Assembly (NCBI RefSeq): GCF_000763905.1
Contig: NZ_JRKN01000008.1
Span: 88,924-152,923, forward strand
Length of the DNA stretch: 64,000 nt
Source: Paracoccus halophilus
GTDB taxonomy: Bacteria > Pseudomonadota > Alphaproteobacteria > Rhodobacterales > Rhodobacteraceae
Reading direction: 5' to 3'
In this document: positions 8,246-16,810 of the stretch, piece by piece
Numbering within the stretch: the first letter of the stretch is position 1
Layout of the letters: every line of letters begins with the position of its first letter
Made by a program: the position numbers and the translations under genes
The notes under the pieces: model-generated
The model's database searches: none
The model's input: the letters and a program-made list of their open reading frames with translations, nothing else
What the model was told of the DNA's origin: nothing

Positions 8246-9229
8246 TCAGGCATTGACCCCCTTCAGCCCCTCATCGGTATAGCGCTCTCCCGCGACGGGA
8301 ATCCCGGCGATGGCCCGCTCCAGCGCCGCCATCTCCTCGTGGCTCAATGGCATCGTCGTCGCGGCGGTGTTTTCCTCGAGATAGCCGATCCGCCGGGTGC
8401 CCGGGATCGGCACGATGTCCTCGCCCTTGGCCAGCAGCCATGCCAGCGCGATCTGGGCGGGGGTGCAGCCCTTGTGTGCGGCCATGGCGCGCAGCACCTC
8501 GACCATGCTGCCATTGAGCTTTGCGTTCTCGGGCAAGAAACGGGGCAGGCTGGCGCGAAAATCGCCCTCCGCGAAGGATGTGCCCGCCTGAAACCGGCCG
8601 GTCAGAAAGCCACGGCCAAGCGGCGAATAGGGCACGAATCCGATGCCCAGCTCGCGGCAGGTGGGCAGGATCCCGGCCTCGACATCGCGGGTCCACAGCG
8701 AATATTCGGTCTGGACCGCCGTCACCGGATGGATGGCATGGGCGCGGCGCAGGGTTGCGGCGCTGACCTCGCACAGCCCGATATGGTCGATCTTTCCGGC
8801 GCGGCGCAGGTCGGCCAGCGCCTCCATCGTCTCTTCGATGGGCTGCTCGCGATCGACCCGATGGACATAATACAGATCGATGCGCTCGATCCCCAGCCGC
8901 TTGAGCGATCCTTCGCAGGCGCGGCGCATGTACCCGGCGCTGTTGTCGATGCTGCGCGCGTATTCCCCGGGCTTGCGCACAATGCCGAATTTGGTCGCGA
9001 CCTTGACGCCTGTCTTGTTGCCGGCAAGGAAAGCGCCGATCAACTCCTCATTGTGATGCGGGCCGTACATGTCGGCCGTGTCGAGGAAATCGATCCCCAG
9101 ATCGAGCGCGCGCGCCAGAACCGCCCGCGATTCCGCGTCGTCGCGGGGGCCGTAGAACTCGCTCATGCCCATGCATCCAAGACCGATTGCCGAAACTGAA
9201 AGTCCGTCGCCAAGAGTTCGTCGCTGCAT
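8246..9229 (-). CDS. Aldo/keto reductase
   Basis: A 327-residue NADPH-dependent oxidoreductase of the aldo/keto reductase superfamily, AKR13-like by length and pattern. The catalytic tetrad is visible as Asp50 and Tyr55 (DFLDTADMYGPH), Lys in KVATKFG (about residue 81) and His in YYVHRVD. The cofactor end is IPGTRRIGYLEEN. It probably reduces small aldehydes or ketones in the cytoplasm. The ATG at 9229 is chosen because GGAG lies nine bases upstream. Longer in-frame extensions run into the divergent LysR gene. The 46-bp gap to that regulator suggests that LysR controls this gene. Confidence 0.9.
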   Translation of the reverse strand: MQRRTLGDGLSVSAIGLGCMGMSEFYGPRDDAESRAVLARALDLGIDFLDTADMYGPHHNEELIGAFLAGNKTGVKVATKFGIVRKPGEYARSIDNSAGYMRRACEGSLKRLGIERIDLYYVHRVDREQPIEETMEALADLRRAGKIDHIGLCEVSAATLRRAHAIHPVTAVQTEYSLWTRDVEAGILPTCRELGIGFVPYSPLGRGFLTGRFQAGTSFAEGDFRASLPRFLPENAKLNGSMVEVLRAMAAHKGCTPAQIALAWLLAKGEDIVPIPGTRRIGYLEENTAATTMPLSHEEMAALERAIAGIPVAGERYTDEGLKGVNA

Positions 9230-9275
9230 TGCCTTGCTCCTTGTTTGTCGCGGGCAAAGGTGCTTTCCTTTTGTG

Positions 9276-10205
9276 ATGAAAAGTATCGCAAAGAATCGCA
9301 ATCCGATTTCCGAAAACGGAAATGGGTTGCGATGGGATGATGCCCGGGTCTTTCTGGCCATTGCCCGCAGCGGATCGCTGAGCGGCGCCGCCGCCCTGCG
9401 TGGCACGGGTCTGGCCACCGTGTCGCGCCAGATCGCGCGGCTTGAGGCGGCGCTTGGCCTGACCCTGTTCAGCCGCCATCAGACCGGCTATCGCCTGACC
9501 GATGACGGCGCCGCCCTGCTGCCACGTGCCGAAGCGCTGGAGCAGGCGGCCGAGGCCTTTGCCGAGGGCTCGGCGGCGCAGACCGAGATCGCCGGCCGGG
9601 TGCGTCTTGCCACGGCCGAGATGCTGGCGAATCACATCATCATTCCCGCCTTGCCGGTGCTGAGCGGTCAGTATCCCGATCTGACGCTGGAAATCGTGAC
9701 GGGGGTGCAGTCGGTGAACCTGCACCGGCGCGACGCCGATCTTGCGCTGCGCATGGCCAAGCCGCAGCGCGGCAATGTGACGATCCGGCGTCTTGGCACG
9801 CTGGGCTTTGGCGTTTACGCCGCGCCAGAGCATGCGCGCGAGCGGCAGACCCGGCAACGGGACGGGCAGGATCGCTTCATCACATGGTGCGAGACATGTT
9901 CGCATCTGCCCGCCGCGCAGTGGATCGAGCGGGTGTCGCACGGCCGCCCGCCGGCGCTGGTGACGACGACTCTCTCGGCGCAGGTGTCGGCTGCCATCGC
10001 CGGGCTCGGCCTGGCGGTCCTGCCGCATTTCCTGGGCCAGAGGAACGGGCTCGTTTGCCTGCAGACGGATATCGGCATCGATCAGGAGATCTGGCTGGCC
10101 ATCCATTCCGATCTCGCCCGGTCGCGCCGGGTCCGGGCGGTGGGCGAATTTCTGGCCGGGCTGATCCACCGCTCAAAGGCGGTTCTGGAAGCGCCCGCGT
10201 CCTGA
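9276..10205 (+). CDS. LysR-family transcriptional regulator
   Basis: A 309-residue regulator with the family's N-terminal winged helix-turn-helix (RWDDARVFLAIARSGSLSGA, then GTGLATVSRQIARLEAALG, about residues 18-80) and a C-terminal effector domain containing the usual GVYAAPEH segment and AGLGLAVLP near the end. It lies divergent to the aldo/keto reductase and probably regulates that gene and itself. The start is uncertain. The ATG at 9276 gives 17 residues before the first conserved motif. A TTG at 9327 (read L-R-W-D-D) would give the more typical short N-terminus and would place an inverted repeat in the promoter. Confidence 0.88.
   Translation: MKSIAKNRNPISENGNGLRWDDARVFLAIARSGSLSGAAALRGTGLATVSRQIARLEAALGLTLFSRHQTGYRLTDDGAALLPRAEALEQAAEAFAEGSAAQTEIAGRVRLATAEMLANHIIIPALPVLSGQYPDLTLEIVTGVQSVNLHRRDADLALRMAKPQRGNVTIRRLGTLGFGVYAAPEHARERQTRQRDGQDRFITWCETCSHLPAAQWIERVSHGRPPALVTTTLSAQVSAAIAGLGLAVLPHFLGQRNGLVCLQTDIGIDQEIWLAIHSDLARSRRVRAVGEFLAGLIHRSKAVLEAPAS
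9306..9323. promoter_or_regulatory. Inverted repeat ATTTCCG-AAAA-CGGAAAT, possible operator
   Basis: A perfect 7-bp inverted repeat with a four-A spacer in the shared upstream region of the aldo/keto reductase and LysR genes. It falls inside the LysR frame if translation starts at 9276, and just upstream of it if the TTG start is used. The symmetry and location suggest a regulator-binding site, but binding by this LysR protein is inference. Confidence 0.4.
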
Positions 10206-10297
10206 CCGGGGGCGCTCCCTGTGCTTTCGGCACTGGCGCCGGCAATGTTCGGAAAGCCCGACCGCAGGGAAAGATGTAGCGGACGGGCCGGGTGCGC

Positions 10298-11353
10298 ATT
10301 CTGCGACGCCAGCGACACCACGACCAGCAGCGTGACCGACGCAATGACGCCCCAGACCGAACCGATACAGACCGCGTCCCAATTCGCCCGGTCCTTTTAG
10401 ACGCCTTCGACATCGGGCACGATCCCGGTATTGGCGCGCGAGGTCAGCGGCAGATAGTGGAAATAGTCTGCGGTCCAGCCCATGAAACCGCCGATCATCG
10501 CCGCCAGAGATCCCGGTGTATTGGCCTTTTCCCAGAAAGATCCGGCAGCATAGGGAAGGAAGTTGGACACCAGCAGCGTCCATGCGACGACCATCAGGTT
10601 GTAGATGGTGGTGAATTTCAGCGCCACGACCAGCGACGCGGCGGCGGCCGAGGACATCGGCGCGGCGACCAGCCCGCAGGCAAAGATGATCACGAAGAAT
10701 GACGGCAGGTAATCGGCCGCCAGATACAGCAGCATCTGGTTCTGCACCTTGTCGAAATCCATGCCGGGATACAGTTTGAAGGCGGCGATCATCGACACCG
10801 TCACCACCGCGATATGTACCGAGTCGGTCAGCGTGACCGCATACATCCCGCCCATATGGGTGTAGAGGATCAGCACCAGTGTCGAGATGCCGATGCCCCA
10901 GCCCAAGGAAACGCCGGTAAAGAAATTGACGATCGCGCCGAAGCCGAACAGCAATGCGCCGATCCAGCCCATTTCCGCGATCAGCATGATAAAGGCCGAA
11001 AGGCCGGCGACCTTGCCGCCATAGCGGCTGTCGAAGAAATCCACCAGCGTCATGTATTTCGAGCGGCGGATGACGCGGGCAAAGAACAGCCCCAGCAGGA
11101 TCAGGCACAGCGCCGCGCCGAACGGATCGAAGACCACGCCCTGAAAACCGAACAGCTAGGTAGCCCCCGCGGCCCCCATCGTGGTGCCCGCGACGAACCA
11201 GGTGGCGACCAGCGCTCCCGCCATCAGCGGCCCGCCACGAGAAAGTCGGTTTCGTCGGAAACCTTTTTCGACGCCCACCAGCCGACGACCAGCAGAATGA
11301 TATATGATGAGGCCGGCGGTGACCCAGCCTTCGTTCTGATAAACCTGTTCCAT
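10298..11353 (-). pseudogene. Sodium:solute symporter, multiply interrupted
   Basis: The recognisable core runs from VVFDPFGAALCLILLGLFFA through SKYMTLVDFFDSRYGG, LYTHMGGMYAVTLTDSVHI and ACGLVAAPMSSAAAASLVV, typical of the SSS family of Na+-coupled transporters with about 13 membrane helices. The N-terminal part (MEQVYQNEGWVTAGLIIY) leaves the proper frame near 11300. The correct continuation (ILLVVGWWASKKVSDETDF) is in another frame, and the original frame returns at GGPLMAGALVATWF, so two compensating shifts flank a scrambled segment. A TAG at 11157-11155 follows GAAGAT, and a TAA at 10399-10397 follows IVPDVEGV with homology continuing (GSVWGVIASVTLLVVVSLA). The C-terminus is missing. The gene is dead. 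Confidence 0.85.
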
Positions 11354-11386
11354 ATCCTCTCCCTATTCGCCTGGCAGGCTCCCCTT

Positions 11387-11407
11387 CCGGACAGCGGCGC
11401 TGTCCGG
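11387..11407 (-). terminator. Hairpin CCGGACAGC-GGC-GCTGTCCGG
   Basis: A perfect 9-bp inverted repeat between the aldehyde dehydrogenase remnant and the symporter remnant, both on the minus strand. It could have been a terminator or mRNA stabiliser between the two genes. No T tract follows on the minus strand, so the function is uncertain. Confidence 0.35.
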
Positions 11408-11507
11408 TCTTCAGCCTTGAAGGAGAGGGGTGTTCTGAAAAATCACGGAAACCGAAATGTTAACCTCTGGAAAAATAGGGGTAAATTTGTGCGACCGTAT
11501 CTGGTGT

Positions 11508-12065
11508 TCATTGATTATATTTCAATGTGATAGGAGAATTTCTGTTGATTTCCTCAAAGACGGTCATGAAAGGCACGGTGTGCCAGATCATGTGATCGCG
11601 CGGCACGTCGCGGAATATCGTCGGTTTGACGAACTGGCCGTCGCGGTCGATGGCGCCGCCGGTCAGGCAGTCCAGCCCGTCGGATTTCGCTTCCTCGACC
11701 ATCCACAGGACCTTGTGGCATTGCGCGCTGGTGGTGATCGGCCCGATCTCGGTGCCTTCCTCGACGGGCGAGCCGATCCTGAGCGCGCGTGTTTTCGCGA
11801 CCGGCGCCTCGGCCCGGGGCTTGCCATTGCTGTGCATCTGGACGCCGACCAGATAATCCCTGCGCGCCTCCAGCCCACGGGCAAAGTCGCGCAGATAGGT
11901 CGCGCGCGCCGACTTGTCCACATCCGCGGCGCTGCCGTGCCGCAGTCGCGACAGGACCGCGCCGGTGCCGGGGTCGATTACCTCCAGCGGCCCGGCGCCG
12001 TGTCCATGCCGCCATTCCCCGGCCAGAAAGATCGTATGCTCGCGCTCCAGCAATGCCTCGCACAT
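11508..12065 (-). pseudogene. Aldehyde dehydrogenase with internal and C-terminal deletions
   Basis: A 185-codon open frame that begins like an NAD-dependent aldehyde dehydrogenase (TIFLAGEWRHGHGAGPLEV, IDPGTGAVLSRLRHGSA). After LEARRDYLVGVQMHSNGKP it jumps to a segment normally about 250 residues later (LRIGSPVEEGTEIGPITT, KVLWMVEEAKSDGLDCL, GQFVKPTIFRDVPRDHMIWH). Then it ends in unrelated sequence. The catalytic Cys and Glu motifs are absent. Full-length relatives have about 480 residues. The first part resembles betaine- or aminoaldehyde-dehydrogenases. No activity is expected. Confidence 0.78.
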
Positions 12066-12130
12066 GTGCGCCCCCGTCCTGCTTTGCGCCAGAATCCGGC
12101 ACGAGCGCAGCGGAAAGAATTACAAAGACG

Positions 12131-12723
12131 CGATGTCTTTCATCGACGGATATCGCCGAGCTGGAGCGGCTGGGCCAGAAAAACATGCGCGGATCAAGCA
12201 GCGCGTCGCCGGCATTCGCGACCGCATCATCGCAACCGAGCCGCCGAGCGACGAGGAACTGCACCGGATCGGCTGGAAGAACCGGCAGGGCATCTACGAC
12301 ACCCGCACGCAACTGAACTACATGCGCATGACCCGGGAAAACCGCATCACCTTTGGCGGGGGCTGACCTATTATCACGACGGCACCAGCAATACCGACCC
12401 GGCGGCAAGCGGGTGCTCGACCCCTATATCCGGCTGGCCGAGGCGTTTTTCCGCACCTTCCCGCAGCTTGACGACATCCGCTTCAGCCATGGCAGGTCGG
12501 GGCCGATCGCCCTGACCACGCGTATGGCGGTGCATTTTCAGGAATATAGGGCGGGCGACATGATCTGGGCGGGCGGCTATTCCGGTTTCGGAATTTCGAC
12601 CAGCCGTTCCGCTGGCTGGGCTCGCGGATCACGCTTTATGCGCTGGATACCGCCGACGAGAAGGGCGGCTGGCGCAAGGCATGGCTGCGGCTGGTCCGGG
12701 CGATGGGCTTTCCGCTGTCCTGA
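12131..12723 (+). pseudogene. FAD-dependent oxidoreductase (DAO family), fragmented
   Basis: Pieces of a DAO-type flavoprotein, similar to gamma-glutamylputrescine or sarcosine oxidases, occur in order but in shifting frames: STDIAELERLGQKNMRG, then IIATEPPSDEELHRIGWKNR, YDTRTQLNYMRMTRENRITF, LTYYHDG, YIRLAEAFFRTFPQLDDIRF, GPIALTTRMAVHFQEY and DMIWAGGYSGFG. The end is FDQPFRWLGSRITLYALDTA and GFPLS followed by TGA at 12721. The FAD-binding GxGxxG N-terminus is missing. At least three frame changes and several deletions are needed to join the parts. It neighbours the aldehyde dehydrogenase remnant, which suggests a lost amine-degradation operon. Confidence 0.75.
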
Positions 12724-12990
12724 TCTCAGCCGGCGGCATGCGCCTCGAGGATCGCCTGGCGGGGCGGATGGCGCGCAGCGGGCTGCTGCTGACCCATTGC
12801 GCGGCGATGTGATCGGGCAGATAAGCGGCTGATTATACGCGCGCCAGTTGGTGGTCTTGCAGGTCGTCTTCGGGGGTCTGCTCATGCTGGATCCACAAGA
12901 TGAATCCCCCCACGGATTTGCGCAACAACGCCGCTCCGGGCCGGAAAGCTCCATCCCCGGCCCGATCCACCAACTGCCGGGACCGAGCAG
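12724..12990. other. Interval without a recognisable gene
   Basis: These 267 bases lie between the oxidoreductase remnant and the stop of the ureidoglycine aminohydrolase gene. Short frames exist on both strands, but none shows a recognisable motif or a ribosome-binding site. The GC content is like that of the neighbouring pseudogenes, so it is probably decayed coding sequence. Confidence 0.5.
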
Positions 12991-13878
12991 CTAGCGCCAG
13001 ATCGGCGCGTGACGGTTCACGTCCTTGTAGAGCAGATAGCGGAAATTCCCCGGCCCGCCGGCATAGCAGGCCTGCGGGCAAAAGGCGCGCAGCCACATGA
13101 AATCGCCTGGTCCCACCTCGACCCAGTCGCGGTTCAGGCGATAGACGGCTTTGCCCTCCAGCACGAAAAGCCCGTGCTCCATGACATGGGTCTCGGCAAA
13201 GGGGATCGAGCCGCCGGGCTTGAAGGTGACCACGGTGATATGCATGTCGTGGCGCAGATCGGCCGGATCCATGAAGCGCGTCGTGGCCCAGGCGCCATCC
13301 GTGTCAGGCATGGGCGAGGGCGCGATGTCCTGTTCCTGCACCACGATCGGATCGGGGCGATCGACCCCGTTGCAGGGCTGCCAGCGCTTGCGCCACCAGT
13401 GGAAACCGGCCGGGCCGGCGGTGCGGTTGCGAACCTGCCAGTCCATGCCGGCCGGGATATAGGCGAAACCGCCGGGGGTCAGCAGATGCTCCTGCCCGTC
13501 GATCACCACCTGCAGGTCGCCGCCGGTGACAAAGATCGCATGCTGGATTTCCGGGTCGTCATCGGGCCGGTCGCTGCCGCCGCCCTCGGCCAGTTCGACC
13601 ACATACTGGCTGAAGGTCTCGGCAAAGCCGGACAGCGGCCGCGCCAGCATCCACATCCGCATGCCTTCCCATCCGGGCAGGTAGGAGGTGACGATATCGC
13701 GCATCACCGTGCGCGGGATGACCGCATAGGCGCTGGTGAATACCGCCGTGTCGGTGGTCAGGCCGGTCTGCGGCGGCAGGCCGGCGACCGGACCGGCATA
13801 GGGGGTGGCGCGGGCCTGGGATTCCGGGATCACGGGAACCTCGCCGGTGGGGGCGCCCTTGGGCGGAAGATCGTTCAT
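12991..13878 (-). CDS. (S)-ureidoglycine aminohydrolase (bicupin)
   Basis: A 295-residue protein with two cupin domains, about residues 50-170 and 205-290. In the second, a metal-binding cupin pattern is visible in PFAETHVMEHGLFVLEGKAVY with the later His/Gln strand around GPGDFMWLRAFCPQACY. Family members bind Mn2+ and release ammonia from (S)-ureidoglycine to give ureidoglycolate in the allantoin pathway. Its ATG overlaps the stop of the PuuE-UraD gene by four bases (ATGA), so the two are translationally coupled and act in one pathway. Confidence 0.85.
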   Translation of the reverse strand: MNDLPPKGAPTGEVPVIPESQARATPYAGPVAGLPPQTGLTTDTAVFTSAYAVIPRTVMRDIVTSYLPGWEGMRMWMLARPLSGFAETFSQYVVELAEGGGSDRPDDDPEIQHAIFVTGGDLQVVIDGQEHLLTPGGFAYIPAGMDWQVRNRTAGPAGFHWWRKRWQPCNGVDRPDPIVVQEQDIAPSPMPDTDGAWATTRFMDPADLRHDMHITVVTFKPGGSIPFAETHVMEHGLFVLEGKAVYRLNRDWVEVGPGDFMWLRAFCPQACYAGGPGNFRYLLYKDVNRHAPIWR

Positions 13879-15281
13879 TTCAGGGCCTCTTTCAGGCGAA
13901 GTTCGGCAATGCGCATGACCTGGCGCTCGGCCTCGTCACGCTCGGTGGCGGTGTCGTTGTCCACGCGCGCCTGCATGGCGCGCTGGATGCCCGGCTTGTC
14001 GTGATCGCGGACCGCGATGATGAACGGAAAGCCGTGTTTCGAGGTATAGGCCTCGTTCAGGCGGGTGAACTCGGCCTTTTCGGCATCGGTCAGCGCGTCC
14101 AGCCCGGCGCTGGACTGCTCGGAGGTGCTTTCGGCGGTCAGACGCTTGGCCTCGGCCAGCTTGCCGGCCAGATCGGGGTGGGCCACCAGAACGCCCAGCC
14201 GTTCCTGATCGCTGGCGGCGCGGAAGATCTGCGCCATGCGCCCGGCCAGGCCGCCGGCGGTGTCGTGCACGGGGCCCATCTCGGCGTCCCAGACCCGTTC
14301 CGCGATCCAGGGAGAGTGCTCGTAGATGCTGCCGAACTTTTCGACGAATTCGTCGCGCTCCATCTGGCTGGGGCGCGGGCGGGGCTGCCAGGGATGCGTT
14401 TTTGCCCAGTGGCGCGCGATATCGAGCCGGGTGGCGAACCACACGCCCTCATGCGCGCGGGCATGATCCAGAAAGCGCCTGATCGCCATGGCGCGGCCGG
14501 GGCGGCCGGCCAGTCGGCAATGCAGGCCGATGGACATCATCTTGGGCGCGCCGGCCTGACCCTCGGCATAGAGCATGTCGAAACTGTCGCGCAGATAGTC
14601 GAAGAACTCGACCCCGGTGCCGAAGCCCTGACCGCTGGAAAAGCGCATGTCATTGGCGTCCATCGTATAGGGCACCATCAGCTGCGGCCGGCCGTGATGG
14701 ACGTGCCAATAGGGCAGGTCGTCGGCGATGGTATCGGCCAGATATTCGAAGCCGCCCTCCTCGCAGCCCAGCTCGACCGTGTTCATCGAGGTGCGGCCCT
14801 GGTAGAAGCCGTAGGGGCGCTGGCCGGTGACGCGGGTATGCAGTTCGACCGCCCGCGCGATATGCTCGGCCTCGATCTCGCGCGGGACATCCTTGTATTC
14901 GATCCATTTCAGCCCGTGGGTGGCGATTTCCCAGCCGGCGGATTTCATCGCGGCGACCTGTTCGGGGCTGCGCTCCAGCGCGGTGGCGACGCCATAGATG
15001 GTGACGGGCGTGTCCTTCAGCAGCCGGTGCAGCCGCCAGAAACCCGCGCGCGCGCCATATTCATAGATCGATTCCATGTTCCAGTGGCGCTTGCCGGGCC
15101 AGGGCTGGGCGCCAATGATTTCCGACAGGAACGCCTCGGATGCGGCATCGCCATGCTCGATGCTGTTTTCGCCGCCTTCCTCGTAATTGATGACGATCTG
15201 CACCGCGATCTTCGCGCCGCCCGGCCATTCTGGATCGGGCGTGTTCTCACCGTATCCGATCATGTCGCGGCTGTATCGCAT
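13875..15281 (-). CDS. PuuE-type allantoinase fused to OHCU decarboxylase (UraD)
   Basis: A 468-residue bifunctional protein. Residues 1 to about 300 are a polysaccharide deacetylase-fold PuuE allantoinase: MIGYGENTPDPEWPGGAKIA, then EIATHGLKWIEYKDVPREIE, the YGFYQGRTSMNT segment and MMSIGLHCRLAGRPGRA. Residues from about 305 are a UraD domain (RPSQMERDEFVEKFGSIYEH with the catalytic His in EHSPWIAERVW, VLVAHPDLAGKLA, GFPFIIAVRDHDK). UraD decarboxylates 2-oxo-4-hydroxy-4-carboxy-5-ureidoimidazoline to (S)-allantoin, and PuuE opens allantoin to allantoate. The start at 15281 has AAAGGA about eight bases upstream. An ATG three codons earlier is too close to that site. The gene is divergent from the purine permease. 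Confidence 0.88.
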   Translation of the reverse strand: MRYSRDMIGYGENTPDPEWPGGAKIAVQIVINYEEGGENSIEHGDAASEAFLSEIIGAQPWPGKRHWNMESIYEYGARAGFWRLHRLLKDTPVTIYGVATALERSPEQVAAMKSAGWEIATHGLKWIEYKDVPREIEAEHIARAVELHTRVTGQRPYGFYQGRTSMNTVELGCEEGGFEYLADTIADDLPYWHVHHGRPQLMVPYTMDANDMRFSSGQGFGTGVEFFDYLRDSFDMLYAEGQAGAPKMMSIGLHCRLAGRPGRAMAIRRFLDHARAHEGVWFATRLDIARHWAKTHPWQPRPRPSQMERDEFVEKFGSIYEHSPWIAERVWDAEMGPVHDTAGGLAGRMAQIFRAASDQERLGVLVAHPDLAGKLAEAKRLTAESTSEQSSAGLDALTDAEKAEFTRLNEAYTSKHGFPFIIAVRDHDKPGIQRAMQARVDNDTATERDEAERQVMRIAELRLKEALK

Positions 15282-15500
15282 CGCTGGCATCCTTTCGATT
15301 ATCAGGCCAGACCAAGAGTCACCATTTTGACGTCCGCCAGACAATCCTGTATTTCTATAATCTGAAACAAGATTTTGTTGATAATTGACCAATTCTTTAA
15401 ATAATGCTTTGAAACTCTGTCATTAATGCTTGCATGGTCGTCTTGTGCCCGGGATTCTATTCTGGCCGCCGCGGCGGAGGTTCCGTCCAAGGGAGGACAT
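15282..15500. promoter_or_regulatory. AT-rich divergent promoter region of the purine module
   Basis: This 219-bp gap between divergent PuuE-UraD and permease genes is markedly AT-rich from about 15340 to 15430 (for example CTATAATCTGAAACAAG and TTTGTTGATAATTGACC), unlike the surrounding GC-rich genes. It must hold promoters for both directions. No purine riboswitch pattern was recognised, and no regulator gene is adjacent. Confidence 0.5.
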
Positions 15501-16802
15501 ATGCTAGACAAGCAATTCGGGCTGACGGCCCATGGCACCAGCGTGAGAACCGAGGTGATCGCAGGGATTACCACTTTCCTTACGATGGCTTACATCATCT
15601 TCGTGAACCCCGATATCCTGTCGGTGACCGGCATGGACCGGGACGCGGTCTTCGTCGCGACCTGTCTCGCCGCGGCGCTCGGGTCGGCGATCATGGCGAT
15701 CTGGGCGAACTGGCCGATCGGCATGGCGCCCGGCATGGGGCTGAACGCCTTTTTCGCCTTTACCGTTGTGGGCCAGCTGGGCTTCACATGGCAACAGGCG
15801 CTTGGCGCGGTCTTCATTTCCGGCCTTGTGTTCCTGTTCCTGTCGGCGACCGGTATCCGGCGCTGGCTGATCGCGGGCATCCCGACATCCATGCGCAGCG
15901 CGATCGCGGCGGGGATCGGCATGTTCCTGGGGCTGATCGCGCTGAAGAATGCGGGCATCGTGGTGGACAACCCCGCGACACTGGTCGGGATGGGCGATCT
16001 GACCCAGGTCGGCGCGCTGCTGGCCATTCTGGGCTTTTTCATCATTGCGGCGCTGGATGCGCTGAAGGTGCGCGGCGCGATCCTGATCGGTATTCTGGTG
16101 GTGACGGTGATCTCGATCGCCATTGGCGCCAGTGCCTTTGGAGGCGTGCTGTCGATGCCGCCGTCGATCGCGCCGACCTTCATGCAGCTTGATCTGGCGG
16201 GGATGCTGACGGTCGGGATTTTCCATGTCATTCTGGTCATGGTGCTGGTCGAGGTGTTCGATGCAACCGGCACGCTGATCGGCGTAGCCAAGCGCGCCGG
16301 TCTGCTGACCGAGGGGCCGGCGCATACCAACAAGGGCCTGAGCCGCGCGCTGATGGCGGATTCGACCGCGATTCTGGCCGGCTCGGTGCTGGGAACCTCG
16401 TCCACGACCGCCTATGTCGAAAGCGCCTCGGGCGTGCAGGCGGGCGGGCGCACGGGGCTGACCGCCCTGGTCGTCGCGGTGCTGTTCCTGCTGGCGATGT
16501 TCTTTGCGCCGCTGGCGGGTTCGGTTCCGGCCTATGCCACCGCGCCGGCGCTGCTTTATGTCGCCTGTCTGATGGTGCGCGAATTCGAGGAAATCAGCTG
16601 GAGCGACGTGACCGAGTCCGCGCCGGCGGTTCTGACGGCGCTGATGATGCCTTTCACCTATTCCATCGCGAACGGGCTGGCATTCGGTTTCATCAGCTAT
16701 GCCGCGATCAAGCTGCTGACCGGCCGCGGCCGCGAAGTGCATCTGGCGACATGGATCGTGGCGGCGCTGTTCGTGATCCGCTTTGCCTTCTTCGTGGAGT
16801 GA
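15501..16802 (+). CDS. NCS2/AzgA-type purine permease
   Basis: A 433-residue inner-membrane protein with about 12-14 hydrophobic helices. It shows the AzgA-branch signatures TFLTMAYIIFVNPDIL, PIGMAPGMGLNAFFAFTVV, LVEVFDATGTLIGVAKRAGL, LGTSSTTAYVESASGV and AGGRTGLTALVVAVLFL. AzgA-like transporters import adenine, guanine or hypoxanthine with protons. The start at 15501 follows GGGAGGA. Its position opposite ureide-degradation enzymes indicates that it feeds purines into that pathway. Specificity among purines cannot be decided by eye. Confidence 0.9.
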   Translation: MLDKQFGLTAHGTSVRTEVIAGITTFLTMAYIIFVNPDILSVTGMDRDAVFVATCLAAALGSAIMAIWANWPIGMAPGMGLNAFFAFTVVGQLGFTWQQALGAVFISGLVFLFLSATGIRRWLIAGIPTSMRSAIAAGIGMFLGLIALKNAGIVVDNPATLVGMGDLTQVGALLAILGFFIIAALDALKVRGAILIGILVVTVISIAIGASAFGGVLSMPPSIAPTFMQLDLAGMLTVGIFHVILVMVLVEVFDATGTLIGVAKRAGLLTEGPAHTNKGLSRALMADSTAILAGSVLGTSSTTAYVESASGVQAGGRTGLTALVVAVLFLLAMFFAPLAGSVPAYATAPALLYVACLMVREFEEISWSDVTESAPAVLTALMMPFTYSIANGLAFGFISYAAIKLLTGRGREVHLATWIVAALFVIRFAFFVE

Positions 16803-16810
16803 ACGAGGCG

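Noticed and set aside
12833..13096. A minus-strand frame overlapping the end of ureidoglycine aminohydrolase
   Set aside because: It overlaps a real gene in another frame and shows no homology by eye.
14001..15365. A 454-codon plus-strand frame antisense to PuuE-UraD
   Set aside because: Shadow of the fused enzyme on the other strand. The composition is His/Gln/Gly-rich, as typical for antisense of GC-rich genes.
15340..15430. AT-rich leader as a possible purine riboswitch
   Set aside because: None of the conserved purine aptamer loop sequences or the three-way stem could be found. An ordinary divergent promoter explains it.
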